The notes under the pieces are model-generated. The model did not search any database. It worked only from the letters and a program-made list of their open reading frames with translations, and was not told the origin of the DNA. The position numbers and the translations under genes are program-made. From DSUN01 sp035527715 (GTDB lineage: Bacteria; Planctomycetota; PUPC01; DSUN01): a DNA stretch of 64,000 nucleotides. Within the stretch, counting starts at the first letter, position 1, and every line of letters starts with the position of its first letter. This document shows positions 17,308 through 25,109 of the stretch, piece by piece. The stretch covers positions 1-64,000 of the forward strand of contig DATKZY010000082.1 of assembly GCA_035527715.1 (NCBI GenBank). The letters are read 5' to 3'.

Positions 17308-18699
17308 TCATCGCAGCACTCTTGGCAGTGTCCCCTCCGTCTTCATCACATCAATCAGCTCGTAGCGGTCGAGGATGCGGCGGACGTGGGCGGCGGTCTT
17401 GTGGCGGAGGGCCCAGCAGCGGTCGTTGGCGAAGCGGATGAGGCTGCGGGCGAGGAGCGCCGCCGTCTCGCGGAGGTCGGCCCGGCCCACCTTGTCGAGC
17501 GTGTCCGCCGCGGTGTGGCCGTAGCCGCGGCCCTTCGGCGTGCCGCCCACGTCGCCCAGCCGGCACACGGGCACGCCCGCGGCCATGAAGGGGAAGTGGT
17601 CGGAGTAGGGGTTCGGGCGGCTGGCGAACGCGATGTCGTGCCGCATCTCGCGGGCCAGGGCGGCGAGGGGAGCTTTGGCCTCGTCCCAGCCCATGAAGTC
17701 GAAGCCCTTCCCCCGCTCGTTCCCGATGCCGTCGAGGTTCACCATCAGGCGGGTCGAGGCGAGTTCGGCGGCGTGGCGCTCGACGTATGCCTCGCCGCCC
17801 AGGAGCCCGACCTCTTCCGCGCCGAAGCACACGAAGCGCACGGTGCGCTTGAGCAGGCCGCGGAACGGGGCAAGGAGGCGGGCGGCCTCGACCACCGTCG
17901 CCACGCCGCTGCCGTTGTCGGCCGCCGCCTGCGAGATGTCGTGCCCGTCGTAGTGGCCGCCCACGACCACCACCTCGTCGGGGCGCTCCGTGCCAGGCAG
18001 CTCGCCGACGAGGTTGCGGCTGCGCGCGCGAACGAAGCGGTCGTGGGTCTCGATGTGGACCCGCACAGGTCCCTCGCGGAGGCGTCGGACGAGGCGGAGA
18101 CCCGTCTCCTTCGACACTCCGACGCCCGGGATCTCCCCACGCCGGTTGAATCGCAGCGCCCCGGTGGGTGCGAGCAGGCCGTCGAAGTGGTTCATGAAGA
18201 CGAACGCCTTGGCGCCGGCAGCGACGGCGCGGGCGTACTTCTCGGCCCTGTGAACCCACCGATGGTAGTAGCCGGGCGACTCGCTGGTGGCGAGGACGGC
18301 CTTGCCCTTGATCTCCCGACGCTGGCGGGCGAAGTCCTCGGGCAGCCCTTCGCCCAGGTTGACCACCTCGAGCTCGATGCCCCCCTTCCGCGCCGGAGGC
18401 GAATAGGGCAGCGCAATGCAGTCCAGCGATTCCCTGCGGGGGCCGACGATCTGGAGGGTGGGCCTCCTGCCGCGTCGCCAGCCGAGGAACCGGAAGGCCT
18501 CGGCGTGGACCCGGCTGAGCCCGCAGGCGCGCAGCCGCTCGAGGAGGAACTCGCCGGCCCGCCACTCGTCGGCGCTGCCCGCGAACCGGCTGCCGTAGTC
18601 CTCGCAGAGCGTGCGGAGCACGGTCGCTCCCTCGTCCGACAGCATCGCCTCCCCGACCAGGCGGGCATCCACGTCGCGCAAGGCATCCAGCTTGCTCAT
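17308..18699 (-). CDS. M28 family zinc aminopeptidase
   Basis: 463 residues. The dizinc ligands are all visible: VVVGGHYDGHDIS (His, Asp), AADNGSGVATVVEAARLL (Asp), CFGAEEVGLLGG (catalytic Glu pair), MVNLDGIGNE (Asp) and the late His in GYGHTAADTLDKV. Before the catalytic domain lies a PA-like insert (about residues 110-215), as in bacterial M28 aminopeptidases. No signal peptide is seen, so it may act in the cytoplasm. It is monocistronic and divergent from the GHMP kinase gene. Confidence 0.9.
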   Translation of the reverse strand: MSKLDALRDVDARLVGEAMLSDEGATVLRTLCEDYGSRFAGSADEWRAGEFLLERLRACGLSRVHAEAFRFLGWRRGRRPTLQIVGPRRESLDCIALPYSPPARKGGIELEVVNLGEGLPEDFARQRREIKGKAVLATSESPGYYHRWVHRAEKYARAVAAGAKAFVFMNHFDGLLAPTGALRFNRRGEIPGVGVSKETGLRLVRRLREGPVRVHIETHDRFVRARSRNLVGELPGTERPDEVVVVGGHYDGHDISQAAADNGSGVATVVEAARLLAPFRGLLKRTVRFVCFGAEEVGLLGGEAYVERHAAELASTRLMVNLDGIGNERGKGFDFMGWDEAKAPLAALAREMRHDIAFASRPNPYSDHFPFMAAGVPVCRLGDVGGTPKGRGYGHTAADTLDKVGRADLRETAALLARSLIRFANDRCWALRHKTAAHVRRILDRYELIDVMKTEGTLPRVLR

Positions 18700-18712
18700 T
18701 CAGTGTCTCCTG

Positions 18713-18741
18713 TGGACAGTTGGCGGCCCCGACGGTATAAT
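18713..18741 (+). promoter_or_regulatory. σ70-type promoter for the GHMP kinase gene
   Basis: TGGACA (18713-18718), 17 bp, TATAAT (18736-18741), 48 bp before the ATG at 18790. Confidence 0.65.
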
Positions 18742-18789
18742 CCAGTCGTCGCCGCACGCCGAGGCCGTGCGGCGGAAAGGAGCAAGGAC

Positions 18790-19797
18790 ATGGTTCGCGC
18801 GCGCGCGCCGGTGCGGATCGATTTCGCGGGGGGGTGGACGGATGTGGCCCTCTTCGCCCAGGAGACGCCGGGGGCCGTGGTCAACGCGGCCATCAGCATC
18901 TACTCCTATGCCTCGGTCCGCCGGGACCAGGAGGACCGAGCGCGGAGCGGCATCAAGATCTACGCGGCCGACTTCGACCTCTACATCGAGGCGGCCGACA
19001 TCCGCCGCCTCGAGTACGACGGCAACGCCGACTTGGTGAAGGCGGCCATTCGCCACCTGAACGTGGATGAGAGCTTCCTCATCACCACGCGCTCGGACGC
19101 CCCGCCGGGCAGCGGCCTGGGCACCTCGGCGGGCATGGGCGTGGCGCTCATCGGCGCCCTGAGCCACCTCGTCGGCCGCCCGCTCCTCGACCACGAGGTG
19201 GCCGAGCTCGCCAGCGAGATCGAGCGGGAGGAGCTGCACATCCTCGGCGGCAAGCAGGACCAGTACGCCAGCGCCCTCGGCGGCATCCAGTTCATGGAGT
19301 TCTTCGGCGAGACCGTGCGGGCCGCCTCCCTCCGGCTCGCCCCGGCCACCGAGTTCGCTCTCCAGAAGCACCTCGTGCTCTGCTACACCGAGCAGCCGCG
19401 CCTCTCGGGCGACATTCACCAGCGCGTCACCGACGCCTTCCGCAAGGGCGAGGCCGCCACGACCGGGGCGATCGCCAACCTCAAGCGCATCGCCCGCGAG
19501 ATGAAGGATGCCCTGCTCCTGGGCGACCTGGGGGGCTTCGCCCGCCTGATGAGCGACAACTGGGAGAACCAGAAGCGCCTCCACCCCTCCGTGACCAACG
19601 CGCGGATGGACGAGTTGTTCGCCATCGCGGCCGAGTCGGGGGCCGAGGGCGGCAAGGCCTGCGGGGCCGGCGGCGGGGGCTGCCTGGTCTTCCTCGCCCA
19701 GCCCGACCGTGAGCACCTCGTGCGCCAGGCCCTCAAGGAGGCAGGGGCGCGCGTGCTTGACTTCGTCTTCGACCACCGGGGCCTCCAGGTGATCTAG
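18790..19797 (+). CDS. GHMP kinase (heptose-7-phosphate kinase/fucokinase-like)
   Basis: 335 residues. Motif 1 VRIDFAGGWTDV at residues 8-19, motif 2 DAPPGSGLGTSAGMGVALIGAL near residues 100-121, motif 3 KACGAGGGGCLVFLA near residue 295. GGKQDQYASALGGIQFMEF supplies the catalytic Asp and matches D-glycero-D-manno-heptose-7-phosphate kinases and the kinase half of fucokinases. Either would feed GDP-sugar synthesis. The ATG at 18790 follows GGAAAGGAGC. Its stop codon overlaps that of the convergent macrodomain gene at a CTAG. Confidence 0.88.
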   Translation: MVRARAPVRIDFAGGWTDVALFAQETPGAVVNAAISIYSYASVRRDQEDRARSGIKIYAADFDLYIEAADIRRLEYDGNADLVKAAIRHLNVDESFLITTRSDAPPGSGLGTSAGMGVALIGALSHLVGRPLLDHEVAELASEIEREELHILGGKQDQYASALGGIQFMEFFGETVRAASLRLAPATEFALQKHLVLCYTEQPRLSGDIHQRVTDAFRKGEAATTGAIANLKRIAREMKDALLLGDLGGFARLMSDNWENQKRLHPSVTNARMDELFAIAAESGAEGGKACGAGGGGCLVFLAQPDREHLVRQALKEAGARVLDFVFDHRGLQVI

Positions 19798-20366
19798 CCC
19801 GGCCGCCCGCGCCGCGTCCGGCGCTGCGTGCCGAGCTGGTCGAGCGCCTCGCGGAACGCCTGGAGCATCTCGTCCTTGAACAGCACGAAGTAAATGCGGT
19901 CGAGGCCCGTGCCGCCGGCCAGATGCTCCGCCACCGTCTCCAGCATCGCGCGGGCCGAGTACTCCGGCGCCAGCGCGGCCGCTCCCGTGCCGATGGCCGG
20001 GAAAGCCAGCGTCCGCAGCTTCCGCTCGTCGGCGCGCCGCAGCGCGTTCCGCGTCGCCAGCGCCACGTTGTCCTCCGTGGTGAAGTGGCCGATCTCCATG
20101 CTGACGGCGTGGATGATGCACTTGGCCTTGAGCTCGCCGGCCGTCGTGACGATGGCCTCGCCCAGCGGCACGGAGCGAATCGCGTCGCACTCCTCCTGGA
20201 TCGCCTTGCCGCCCTTGCGGCCGATGGCGCCCGACACGCCCGCGCCCAGGATGAGATCGGTGTTCGCCGAGTTCACGATCGCGTCCACCTCGATCTCCGT
20301 GATGTCGCCCTCCCGAAGCTCGATCTTCGCCTTGATCGCCTCGAGGTCCATGAAAGCGTCTCCCAT
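19794..20366 (-). CDS. Macrodomain protein (ADP-ribose-binding)
   Basis: 190 residues, one macrodomain. IEVDAIVNSANTDLILGAGVSG at about residues 26-47 is the ADP-ribose-binding loop, and LAFPAIGTGAAALAPEYSARAML is the second phosphate loop. Such proteins hydrolyse O-acetyl-ADP-ribose or remove ADP-ribose from proteins. The active site cannot be assigned to a class with certainty. An in-frame internal Met six residues in (MDLEAIKAK) is an alternative start. A minus-strand TATAAT lies at about 20391-20396. The gene is divergent from lexA. Confidence 0.9.
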   Translation of the reverse strand: MGDAFMDLEAIKAKIELREGDITEIEVDAIVNSANTDLILGAGVSGAIGRKGGKAIQEECDAIRSVPLGEAIVTTAGELKAKCIIHAVSMEIGHFTTEDNVALATRNALRRADERKLRTLAFPAIGTGAAALAPEYSARAMLETVAEHLAGGTGLDRIYFVLFKDEMLQAFREALDQLGTQRRTRRGRPG

Positions 20367-20498
20367 AGAGTTCGGTGCCTGCGTCTCCCGGCATTATAGC
20401 GGAAAGCCCCCGCGGCGGAAAGCCCCGACGCCGACGCGGAGTGCGGCCCGATGCAGGTTTCCCCTCCCTGGATTCCTGCGTTCCTCACCGGAATCTCC

Positions 20499-20527
20499 TT
20501 GACATGCACACATATGTGTGGTATCAT
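20499..20527 (+). promoter_or_regulatory. lexA promoter with embedded 14-bp palindrome (candidate SOS box)
   Basis: TTGACA (20499-20504), 17 bp, TATCAT (20522-20527). The spacer holds CACACATATGTGTG (20507-20520), a perfect palindrome placed where a bound repressor would block RNA polymerase. It matches neither the E. coli CTGT-N8-ACAG nor the Bacillus GAAC-N4-GTTC box. LexA autoregulation is established in other phyla; that this is the operator here is inference. Confidence 0.7.
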
Positions 20528-20550
20528 TTGCCCAGAAAGGAAGGCGCTCT

Positions 20551-21180
20551 ATGGCCAAGGCTCTCACCGCCCGGCAAAAGGCGATCCTGGAGTTCCTCCG
20601 CGGCGAAACCGCTCGCCGGGGCTTTCCGCCCACGATCCGCGAGATCGGCGCGCACTTCGGCCTCCGCTCCACCGGCTCGGTCCGCGACTACCTTCACGCC
20701 CTCGAGCGCAAGGGCTGCATTGACCGCCGCCGCCACCTCTCCCGGGGCATCGTCGTGCGCTCGGCCCCACGCCCTGCGCGGCCCCCGGCGCGCTCCCGCA
20801 GGGCCATCCCCCTGCTGGGCGAGATCGCCGCAGGCGCCCCCAGCCTCGCCCTCGAGAGCCCCGATGGCCTCCTGGGCGTTGACCCCGCCCTCTTCGGCGG
20901 CGGCGAGCTCTTCGCCCTGCGCGTCCAGGGCGACAGCATGCGCGACGCCGGCATCTACGAGGGCGACCACGTCATCGTCCGCCGCCAGGCCACGGCCGAC
21001 AACGGCGACATCGTGGTCGCCCTGCTCGACGACGAGGCGACCGTCAAGCGCTTCTTCCACGAGGGCCGCCGCGTCCGCTTTCAGCCCGAAAACCCCACGA
21101 TGAAACCGATCTACCTCACGCCCCGCGACGCCGAGGTCTCCCTCCTCGGCAAAGTCATCGGCGTGCTTCGACGCCTCTGA
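20551..21180 (+). CDS. lexA: SOS repressor LexA
   Basis: 209 residues from the ATG at 20551, after AGAAAGGAAGG. The winged-helix DNA-binding domain is at residues 1-70 (LTARQKAILEFLRGETARRGFPPTIREIG and LRSTGSVRDYLHALERKG). The self-cleavage site is the Ala-Gly in GEIAAGAPS; the catalytic Ser is in QGDSMRDAGIYEGD and the Lys in EATVKRFF. It ends LLGKVIGVLRRL as usual. All residues for RecA-stimulated cleavage are kept. A palindrome sits in its own promoter. A DUF6504-like protein and a Pol IV follow on the same strand. Confidence 0.96.
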   Translation: MAKALTARQKAILEFLRGETARRGFPPTIREIGAHFGLRSTGSVRDYLHALERKGCIDRRRHLSRGIVVRSAPRPARPPARSRRAIPLLGEIAAGAPSLALESPDGLLGVDPALFGGGELFALRVQGDSMRDAGIYEGDHVIVRRQATADNGDIVVALLDDEATVKRFFHEGRRVRFQPENPTMKPIYLTPRDAEVSLLGKVIGVLRRL

Positions 21181-21224
21181 GGACTCTGAAATCGCAAATT
21201 GGAAATCGAAAAACGAAACTTCCC

Positions 21225-21482
21225 ATGGCCACCATTCAAGAACTCAACGAACCCATTGACGTCGTCACCGTCTTCCGCAAGGGGCGCATGGCCCCCGTGA
21301 AGTTCCGATGGGGTGGGCGCACCTACCCCGTCACCCACGTGGCCTACCGCTGGGTCACGCGGCAGGGCGCCTACCCCGTCCACCACTTCTCCATCACCAC
21401 CCAGGACAGCCAGCTCTACGAAATCGTGCTCAACACCCAGACCATGCAATGGTCGCTCCTCCAGGTGCAGATGGAAGGATAA
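21225..21482 (+). CDS. Small DUF6504-like protein in the SOS island
   Basis: 85 residues. PVKFRWGGRTYPVTHVAYRW is the key block; small DUF6504-type proteins near translesion polymerase genes have the same 'F-W-x-G-R-x-Y-x-V' pattern. It continues as beta strands (HHFSITTQDSQLYEIVL, TMQWSLLQVQM) and probably forms one small beta barrel. No catalytic motif is seen. It starts 44 bp after lexA and is likely cotranscribed. The short spacer contains word-like AT-richer sequence (GAAATCGCAAATTGGAAATC). Function unknown. Confidence 0.65.
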   Translation: MATIQELNEPIDVVTVFRKGRMAPVKFRWGGRTYPVTHVAYRWVTRQGAYPVHHFSITTQDSQLYEIVLNTQTMQWSLLQVQMEG

Positions 21483-21540
21483 AAGGCTCATCCGACCCGA
21501 GCGATCATCCGCGCGGCTCTCGACACGCGTCTCGCCCATC

Positions 21541-21580
21541 AGGCGCTCACCCGTGCGCCACGGGGGGTGAGCGCCTAGCG
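21541..21580. repeat. Hairpin repeat, copy 1 of a pair
   Basis: AGGCGCTCACC (21541-21551) pairs with GGTGAGCGCCT (21566-21576) across a 14-nt loop. The 40-nt unit matches copy 2 at 36 of 40 positions. Confidence 0.85.
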
Positions 21581-21673
21581 GGGGGCGGCGGAGTAAATGC
21601 CTTGATGGCCGTAAGAGCCCAATCTGCCGAAGGTTACAGCCAGTGGAGAGTCCCACGCAGCTAGCTAGTTGCT

Positions 21674-21713
21674 CTAGGCGCTCACGTGTGCGCAATGGGG
21701 GGTGAGCGCCTAG
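21674..21713. repeat. Hairpin repeat, copy 2 of a pair
   Basis: CTAGGCGCTCAC (21674-21685) pairs perfectly with GTGAGCGCCTAG (21702-21713). It is in the same orientation as copy 1, with about 95 bp of unique sequence between the two. Confidence 0.85.
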
Positions 21714-21982
21714 CGCGGGGCGCCTGGGTGGGCCGCTCCGGGTGATCGCTTCAGGCGCATGAGCCGGATAACAGGAGAAGCCGCGAGCGCCGAGCCACGA
21801 GCCACGAGCCTTGAAGAGGGGAATCACAACACCGCTCTTCTTAAAGCTCGCGGCTCGAAGCTCGTCGCTCGTGGCTCGATCCCATGCTGGGCTTCGACCA
21901 CCATTTCGCCATCGCGGGGAAGTCCCGGCTCCTGGCGGGCGCCGCAACGTGCAAGGGGGCCGGGACTCCCCCTGTTCCGCCT

Positions 21983-22040
21983 GTGGCACAGGCGTCCCGC
22001 CTGTGTCCCGACCGGGTGGCACAGGCTTCCAGCCTGTGTC
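21983..22040. repeat. Two tandem GTGGCACAGGC palindromes
   Basis: Two 25-nt units (21983-22007 and 22016-22040). Each is a palindrome with the arms CACAGGC and GCCTGTG around a 5-nt centre. The same family occurs at 39025-39074. The second unit ends 17 bp before the dinB start. Confidence 0.85.
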
Positions 22041-22057
22041 CAGGGTCGCTCGAGCGC

Positions 22058-23239
22058 GTGATCCTCTGCGTGGATATGGACGCCTTTTTCGCCTCGGTGG
22101 AGCAGCAGTGCGCCTACGGGGGGCTCGACGACCAGCCGGTGATGGTGTGCGGCAACACCGAGCGCCGTAGCGTGGTCGCCGCTGCCAACTACCTGGCCCG
22201 CGAATACGGCGTGCGGGCCGGCACCCCCATCACCACCGCCCGCCGCCTCTGCCCCCACGGCGTCTTCCTCGAGGGCGACCCCGAGAAATACGTCTACACC
22301 TGCATCCGCATCAACGACCTGTGCCGCGAGTTCACCCCGCGCGTCGAGTGCTTCAGCATAGACGAGAGCTTCCTCGACATCAGCGGCTCGGCCCACCTCT
22401 TCGGCGGCCCGGTCGAGACGGGGCGCCGCCTCAAGGCCCGCATCCGCGAGGAGCTCGGCATCGCCTGCACCGCAGGCATCGGCCCCAACAAGCTGCTGGC
22501 CAAGACCGCCTCGAAGCTCGGCAAGCCCGACGGCTTGCTCGTCCTGAGGCACGAGGACGTGCCAACAAAGCTCCACCCTCTGCCCATCCAAAAACTCTAC
22601 GGCATCGGGGCCAGGACCGCCGAGAAGCTCGCCCATATCGGCGTCGCCACCATCGGCCAGCTCGCCCGCACGCCGCCCGACGCGCTCAAGAAAATATTCG
22701 GCATCATCGGCCCCATGCTCCACGACGCCGCCAACGGCCTCGATTCCTCGCCCCTCCTCACCGACGACGAGCAGCCCGAGGCCAAGAGCGTGGGCAACAG
22801 CTACACCCTGAGCGACGACACCCGCGACGTGCGCAAGGTGCTCACCGTGCTTCTCGGCCTGTGCAGCAAGGTCGGCCGCCGCCTGCGCAAGGGCGGCCAC
22901 GCGGGGCGCACCGTCACCCTCGTCCTCCGCTACGCCAACTTCCAAACCTTCGTCCGCGCCCGCACCGTCGAGGCCCCCATCAACCTCGACCGCGACCTCT
23001 TCGCAGCCGCCTGCACCCTGCTCGACGAAATCTGGAACAAGAGCCGCGCCGTCCGCCTCCTCGGCGTCAGCGTGTCCAACCTCGCCCACAAGGGCGAGGG
23101 GCGCCAGCTCGCCCTCTTCGACCACGGCCGCCGCCAACGCCTCCGCCAGTTCCTCGCCTCGGTGGACGCCCTGCGCGACCGCTACGGCGAATCCGTCGCC
23201 GTCTGGGCCCCCCTCCTCCGCAACGACGACACTATCTGA
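22058..23239 (+). CDS. dinB: DNA polymerase IV (Y family)
   Basis: Error-prone translesion polymerase. 393 residues from a GTG at 22058 (ILCVDMDAFFASVEQQ), so the first metal-binding Asp lies at the normal place; the frame is open further upstream but only through repeats. Palm motifs: DMDAFFASVEQ and FSIDESFLDISG. HhH segment at LPIQKLYGIGARTAEKLAHIG and a little-finger domain after residue 230. RQLALFDHG near the C-terminus is a good beta-clamp-binding motif (QLxLF). It lies 0.9 kb after lexA on the same strand and is presumably SOS controlled. Confidence 0.93.
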   Translation: MILCVDMDAFFASVEQQCAYGGLDDQPVMVCGNTERRSVVAAANYLAREYGVRAGTPITTARRLCPHGVFLEGDPEKYVYTCIRINDLCREFTPRVECFSIDESFLDISGSAHLFGGPVETGRRLKARIREELGIACTAGIGPNKLLAKTASKLGKPDGLLVLRHEDVPTKLHPLPIQKLYGIGARTAEKLAHIGVATIGQLARTPPDALKKIFGIIGPMLHDAANGLDSSPLLTDDEQPEAKSVGNSYTLSDDTRDVRKVLTVLLGLCSKVGRRLRKGGHAGRTVTLVLRYANFQTFVRARTVEAPINLDRDLFAAACTLLDEIWNKSRAVRLLGVSVSNLAHKGEGRQLALFDHGRRQRLRQFLASVDALRDRYGESVAVWAPLLRNDDTI

Positions 23240-23377
23240 CTTGGGCGCTGCCCCTTTCGGACACCACCCCAGCCATGACCGCGTCGGGGGCGCCGCCTGT
23301 GTGTACGCGGGACGGATATGCGCTGCGAGGACTCGAAGAGAGAACATCGGGTTCACGGGCACGGACGAGGCCGCACA

Positions 23378-23413
23378 AGATAATTGCAGACGTGTACAAC
23401 TCTGCAATTATCT
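23378..23413. repeat. Perfect 13-bp hairpin
   Basis: AGATAATTGCAGA (23378-23390) and TCTGCAATTATCT (23401-23413) around a 10-nt loop, in the otherwise featureless 294 bp between dinB and the esterase gene. There is no T tract, so it is not a typical terminator. It is AT-rich compared with its surroundings. Confidence 0.85.
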
Positions 23414-23477
23414 CCAGCAGGCGAGCCAGCGCCACCAGGCCGCGCGCGCGGTGTCCGAGATGAGGCGCTCATCTGAC

Positions 23478-23506
23478 TTGACCAGCCCAGCGGGCCGCGG
23501 TAGGAT
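23478..23506 (+). promoter_or_regulatory. σ70-type promoter for the sialate esterase gene
   Basis: TTGACC (23478-23483), 17 bp, TAGGAT (23501-23506), 27 bp before the ATG at 23534. Confidence 0.6.
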
Positions 23507-23533
23507 GACCTCGCTTCCCAAGGAGGCCACACG

Positions 23534-25006
23534 ATGCATCTACGCGCAAGGCACGCCATCTGTCTGCTGCTGTGCGTCGCAGCCGCCGCCCGGGCCGATG
23601 TGCGGCTGCCGAAGATCTTCACCGACCACATGGTCCTCCAGCAGGAGATGCCCGTCGCCGTCTGGGGATGGGCCGCGGCCGGCGAGGCCGTGGCGGCCGA
23701 GTTCAACGGCCAGAAGGCGACGGCGAAGGCCGCCGACGACGGCACGTGGCGCATCACCCTCCCCGCGATGAAGGCCGACGGCCGGCCCCGCTCCCTCGTC
23801 GTCAAGGGCAACAACACGCTGGAGTTCAAGGACGTGCTGCTCGGCGAGGTCTGGCTCTGCTCGGGCCAGTCGAACATGGGCCGGCCCTTGGATGGCGAGG
23901 CGGCCAAGGCCGCCGATTACCCCCCAATCCGCCTCTTCAACTCCTCGGGCAACACGCCCCGCGCCGATGGGCTCGACGAGACGACTGGCTGGCTCGTCTG
24001 CTCGCCGACCTCGATTCTCACGGCCGGCGACTCGCAAGGCAAGGACAAGGGCCGCCGCCCCTTCACCGAGGTCGGCTACCACTTCGGCCTCAAGCTTCAC
24101 CAGACCCTCAAAGTCCCCGTCGGCCTCATCCAGGCCAACTGCGGCGGCTCGACGGCGAGGGACTGGACGCCGTTCCCCGAGACCGGCGCCAAGCTGCCCC
24201 TCGACCAGCCGATCCAGCGCATCACCCACAGCGACGGCCTGCTCTACTGGGTGCGCCTCCGCGGCATGGTGGCCTTCCCCATCCGCGGCATCGTGTGGTA
24301 CCAGGGCGAGGACGATGGCCGCAACTCCAAGTACGCCGAGGACTTCAAGAACCTCATCGAGAGCTGGCGGAAGCTTTGGACCCGCCCCGACCTGCCCTTC
24401 TACTACGCCCAGATCGCCGCGACCACCTACGCCAGCGGCATGCTCGGCGTATGGGAGGCCCAGCAGTGGGTGATGGACCACGTGCCGCACACGGGCATGG
24501 CCGTGAGCAACGACATCTACGAGGGCACGACCAATGGCGGCTTCAAGCGCCGCGACGAGAAGACGCTCGGCTGGCCGATTGCCGGCGGGAGCAACCCGCA
24601 CCCGACGGGCAAGCCCCGCATCGCGGCCCGCCTGGCCGACATCGCCCTAGTCGAGACCTACGGCCAGCCGAAGAAGGTGCTCTACGGCCCGATGTACACC
24701 TCGCACGAGGCCCGCGACGGCAGGATCATCGTCCGCTTCAAGCACACGGGCAGCGGCCTCGCCACCGACGACAACGAGCCGCCCAACTGGTTCGAGCTGT
24801 CCGACGGCACCCGCGATGGCAGGAAGCTCCGCTACGTCAAGGCCGAGGCCCGCATCGTCGGGCCTGAGACCATCGCGGTGTCTTCGCCGCAAGTGGCGGA
24901 GCCGAAATTCGTCCGCTTCGGGTGGCACGCCCTTGCACGGTACAACCTCCTCAACAAGGAGGGCTTCCCCGCCGTGTCGTTCCGAACCGACACGGACCCC
25001 AGGTGA
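23534..25006 (+). CDS. Sialate O-acetylesterase-type SGNH hydrolase
   Basis: 490 residues with a signal peptide (MHLRARHAICLLLCVAAAARA). It starts with the family's beta domain (VRLPKIFTDHMVLQQEMPVAVWGWA); the nucleophile block is VWLCSGQSNMGRPLDGEAAKAA, followed by GLIQANCGGSTARDW and GIVWYQGEDDGRN, the other blocks conserved in bacterial sialate 9-O-acetylesterases and related carbohydrate esterases. It removes acetyl groups from sugars outside the cytoplasm; sialic acid itself is not proven as substrate. AAGGAGG precedes the ATG. No sialidase or sialic acid uptake gene is nearby. Confidence 0.9.
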   Translation: MHLRARHAICLLLCVAAAARADVRLPKIFTDHMVLQQEMPVAVWGWAAAGEAVAAEFNGQKATAKAADDGTWRITLPAMKADGRPRSLVVKGNNTLEFKDVLLGEVWLCSGQSNMGRPLDGEAAKAADYPPIRLFNSSGNTPRADGLDETTGWLVCSPTSILTAGDSQGKDKGRRPFTEVGYHFGLKLHQTLKVPVGLIQANCGGSTARDWTPFPETGAKLPLDQPIQRITHSDGLLYWVRLRGMVAFPIRGIVWYQGEDDGRNSKYAEDFKNLIESWRKLWTRPDLPFYYAQIAATTYASGMLGVWEAQQWVMDHVPHTGMAVSNDIYEGTTNGGFKRRDEKTLGWPIAGGSNPHPTGKPRIAARLADIALVETYGQPKKVLYGPMYTSHEARDGRIIVRFKHTGSGLATDDNEPPNWFELSDGTRDGRKLRYVKAEARIVGPETIAVSSPQVAEPKFVRFGWHALARYNLLNKEGFPAVSFRTDTDPR

Positions 25007-25045
25007 TCGCTGCGCCCGCCGTGAGCGCTGCCCTGGGTTCATCGC

Positions 25046-25073
25046 TTGACCCAGGCCGCTGCTCCTGTAGAAT
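25046..25073 (+). promoter_or_regulatory. σ70-type promoter for the transporter-creatininase unit
   Basis: TTGACC (25046-25051), 16 bp, TAGAAT (25068-25073), 37 bp before the ATG at 25110. Confidence 0.65.
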
Positions 25074-25109
25074 AGCCTCGCCGGCCAGCCCTTCAGCAGG
25101 AGCCGCACG

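Larger units (their letters stand above)
21483..22057. other. Repeat-filled gap between the DUF6504-like gene and dinB
   Basis: No gene supported. It contains a pair of near-identical hairpins (21541-21580 and 21674-21713), a loose inverted repeat of GAGCCACGAG words (about 21786-21878) and two tandem GTGGCACAGGC palindromes (21983-22040). No σ70-type promoter is obvious before dinB. Confidence 0.7.

Noticed and set aside
23378..23413. Hairpin after dinB as a rho-independent terminator
   Set aside because: The stem is AT-rich with a 10-nt loop and no T tract follows on either strand.
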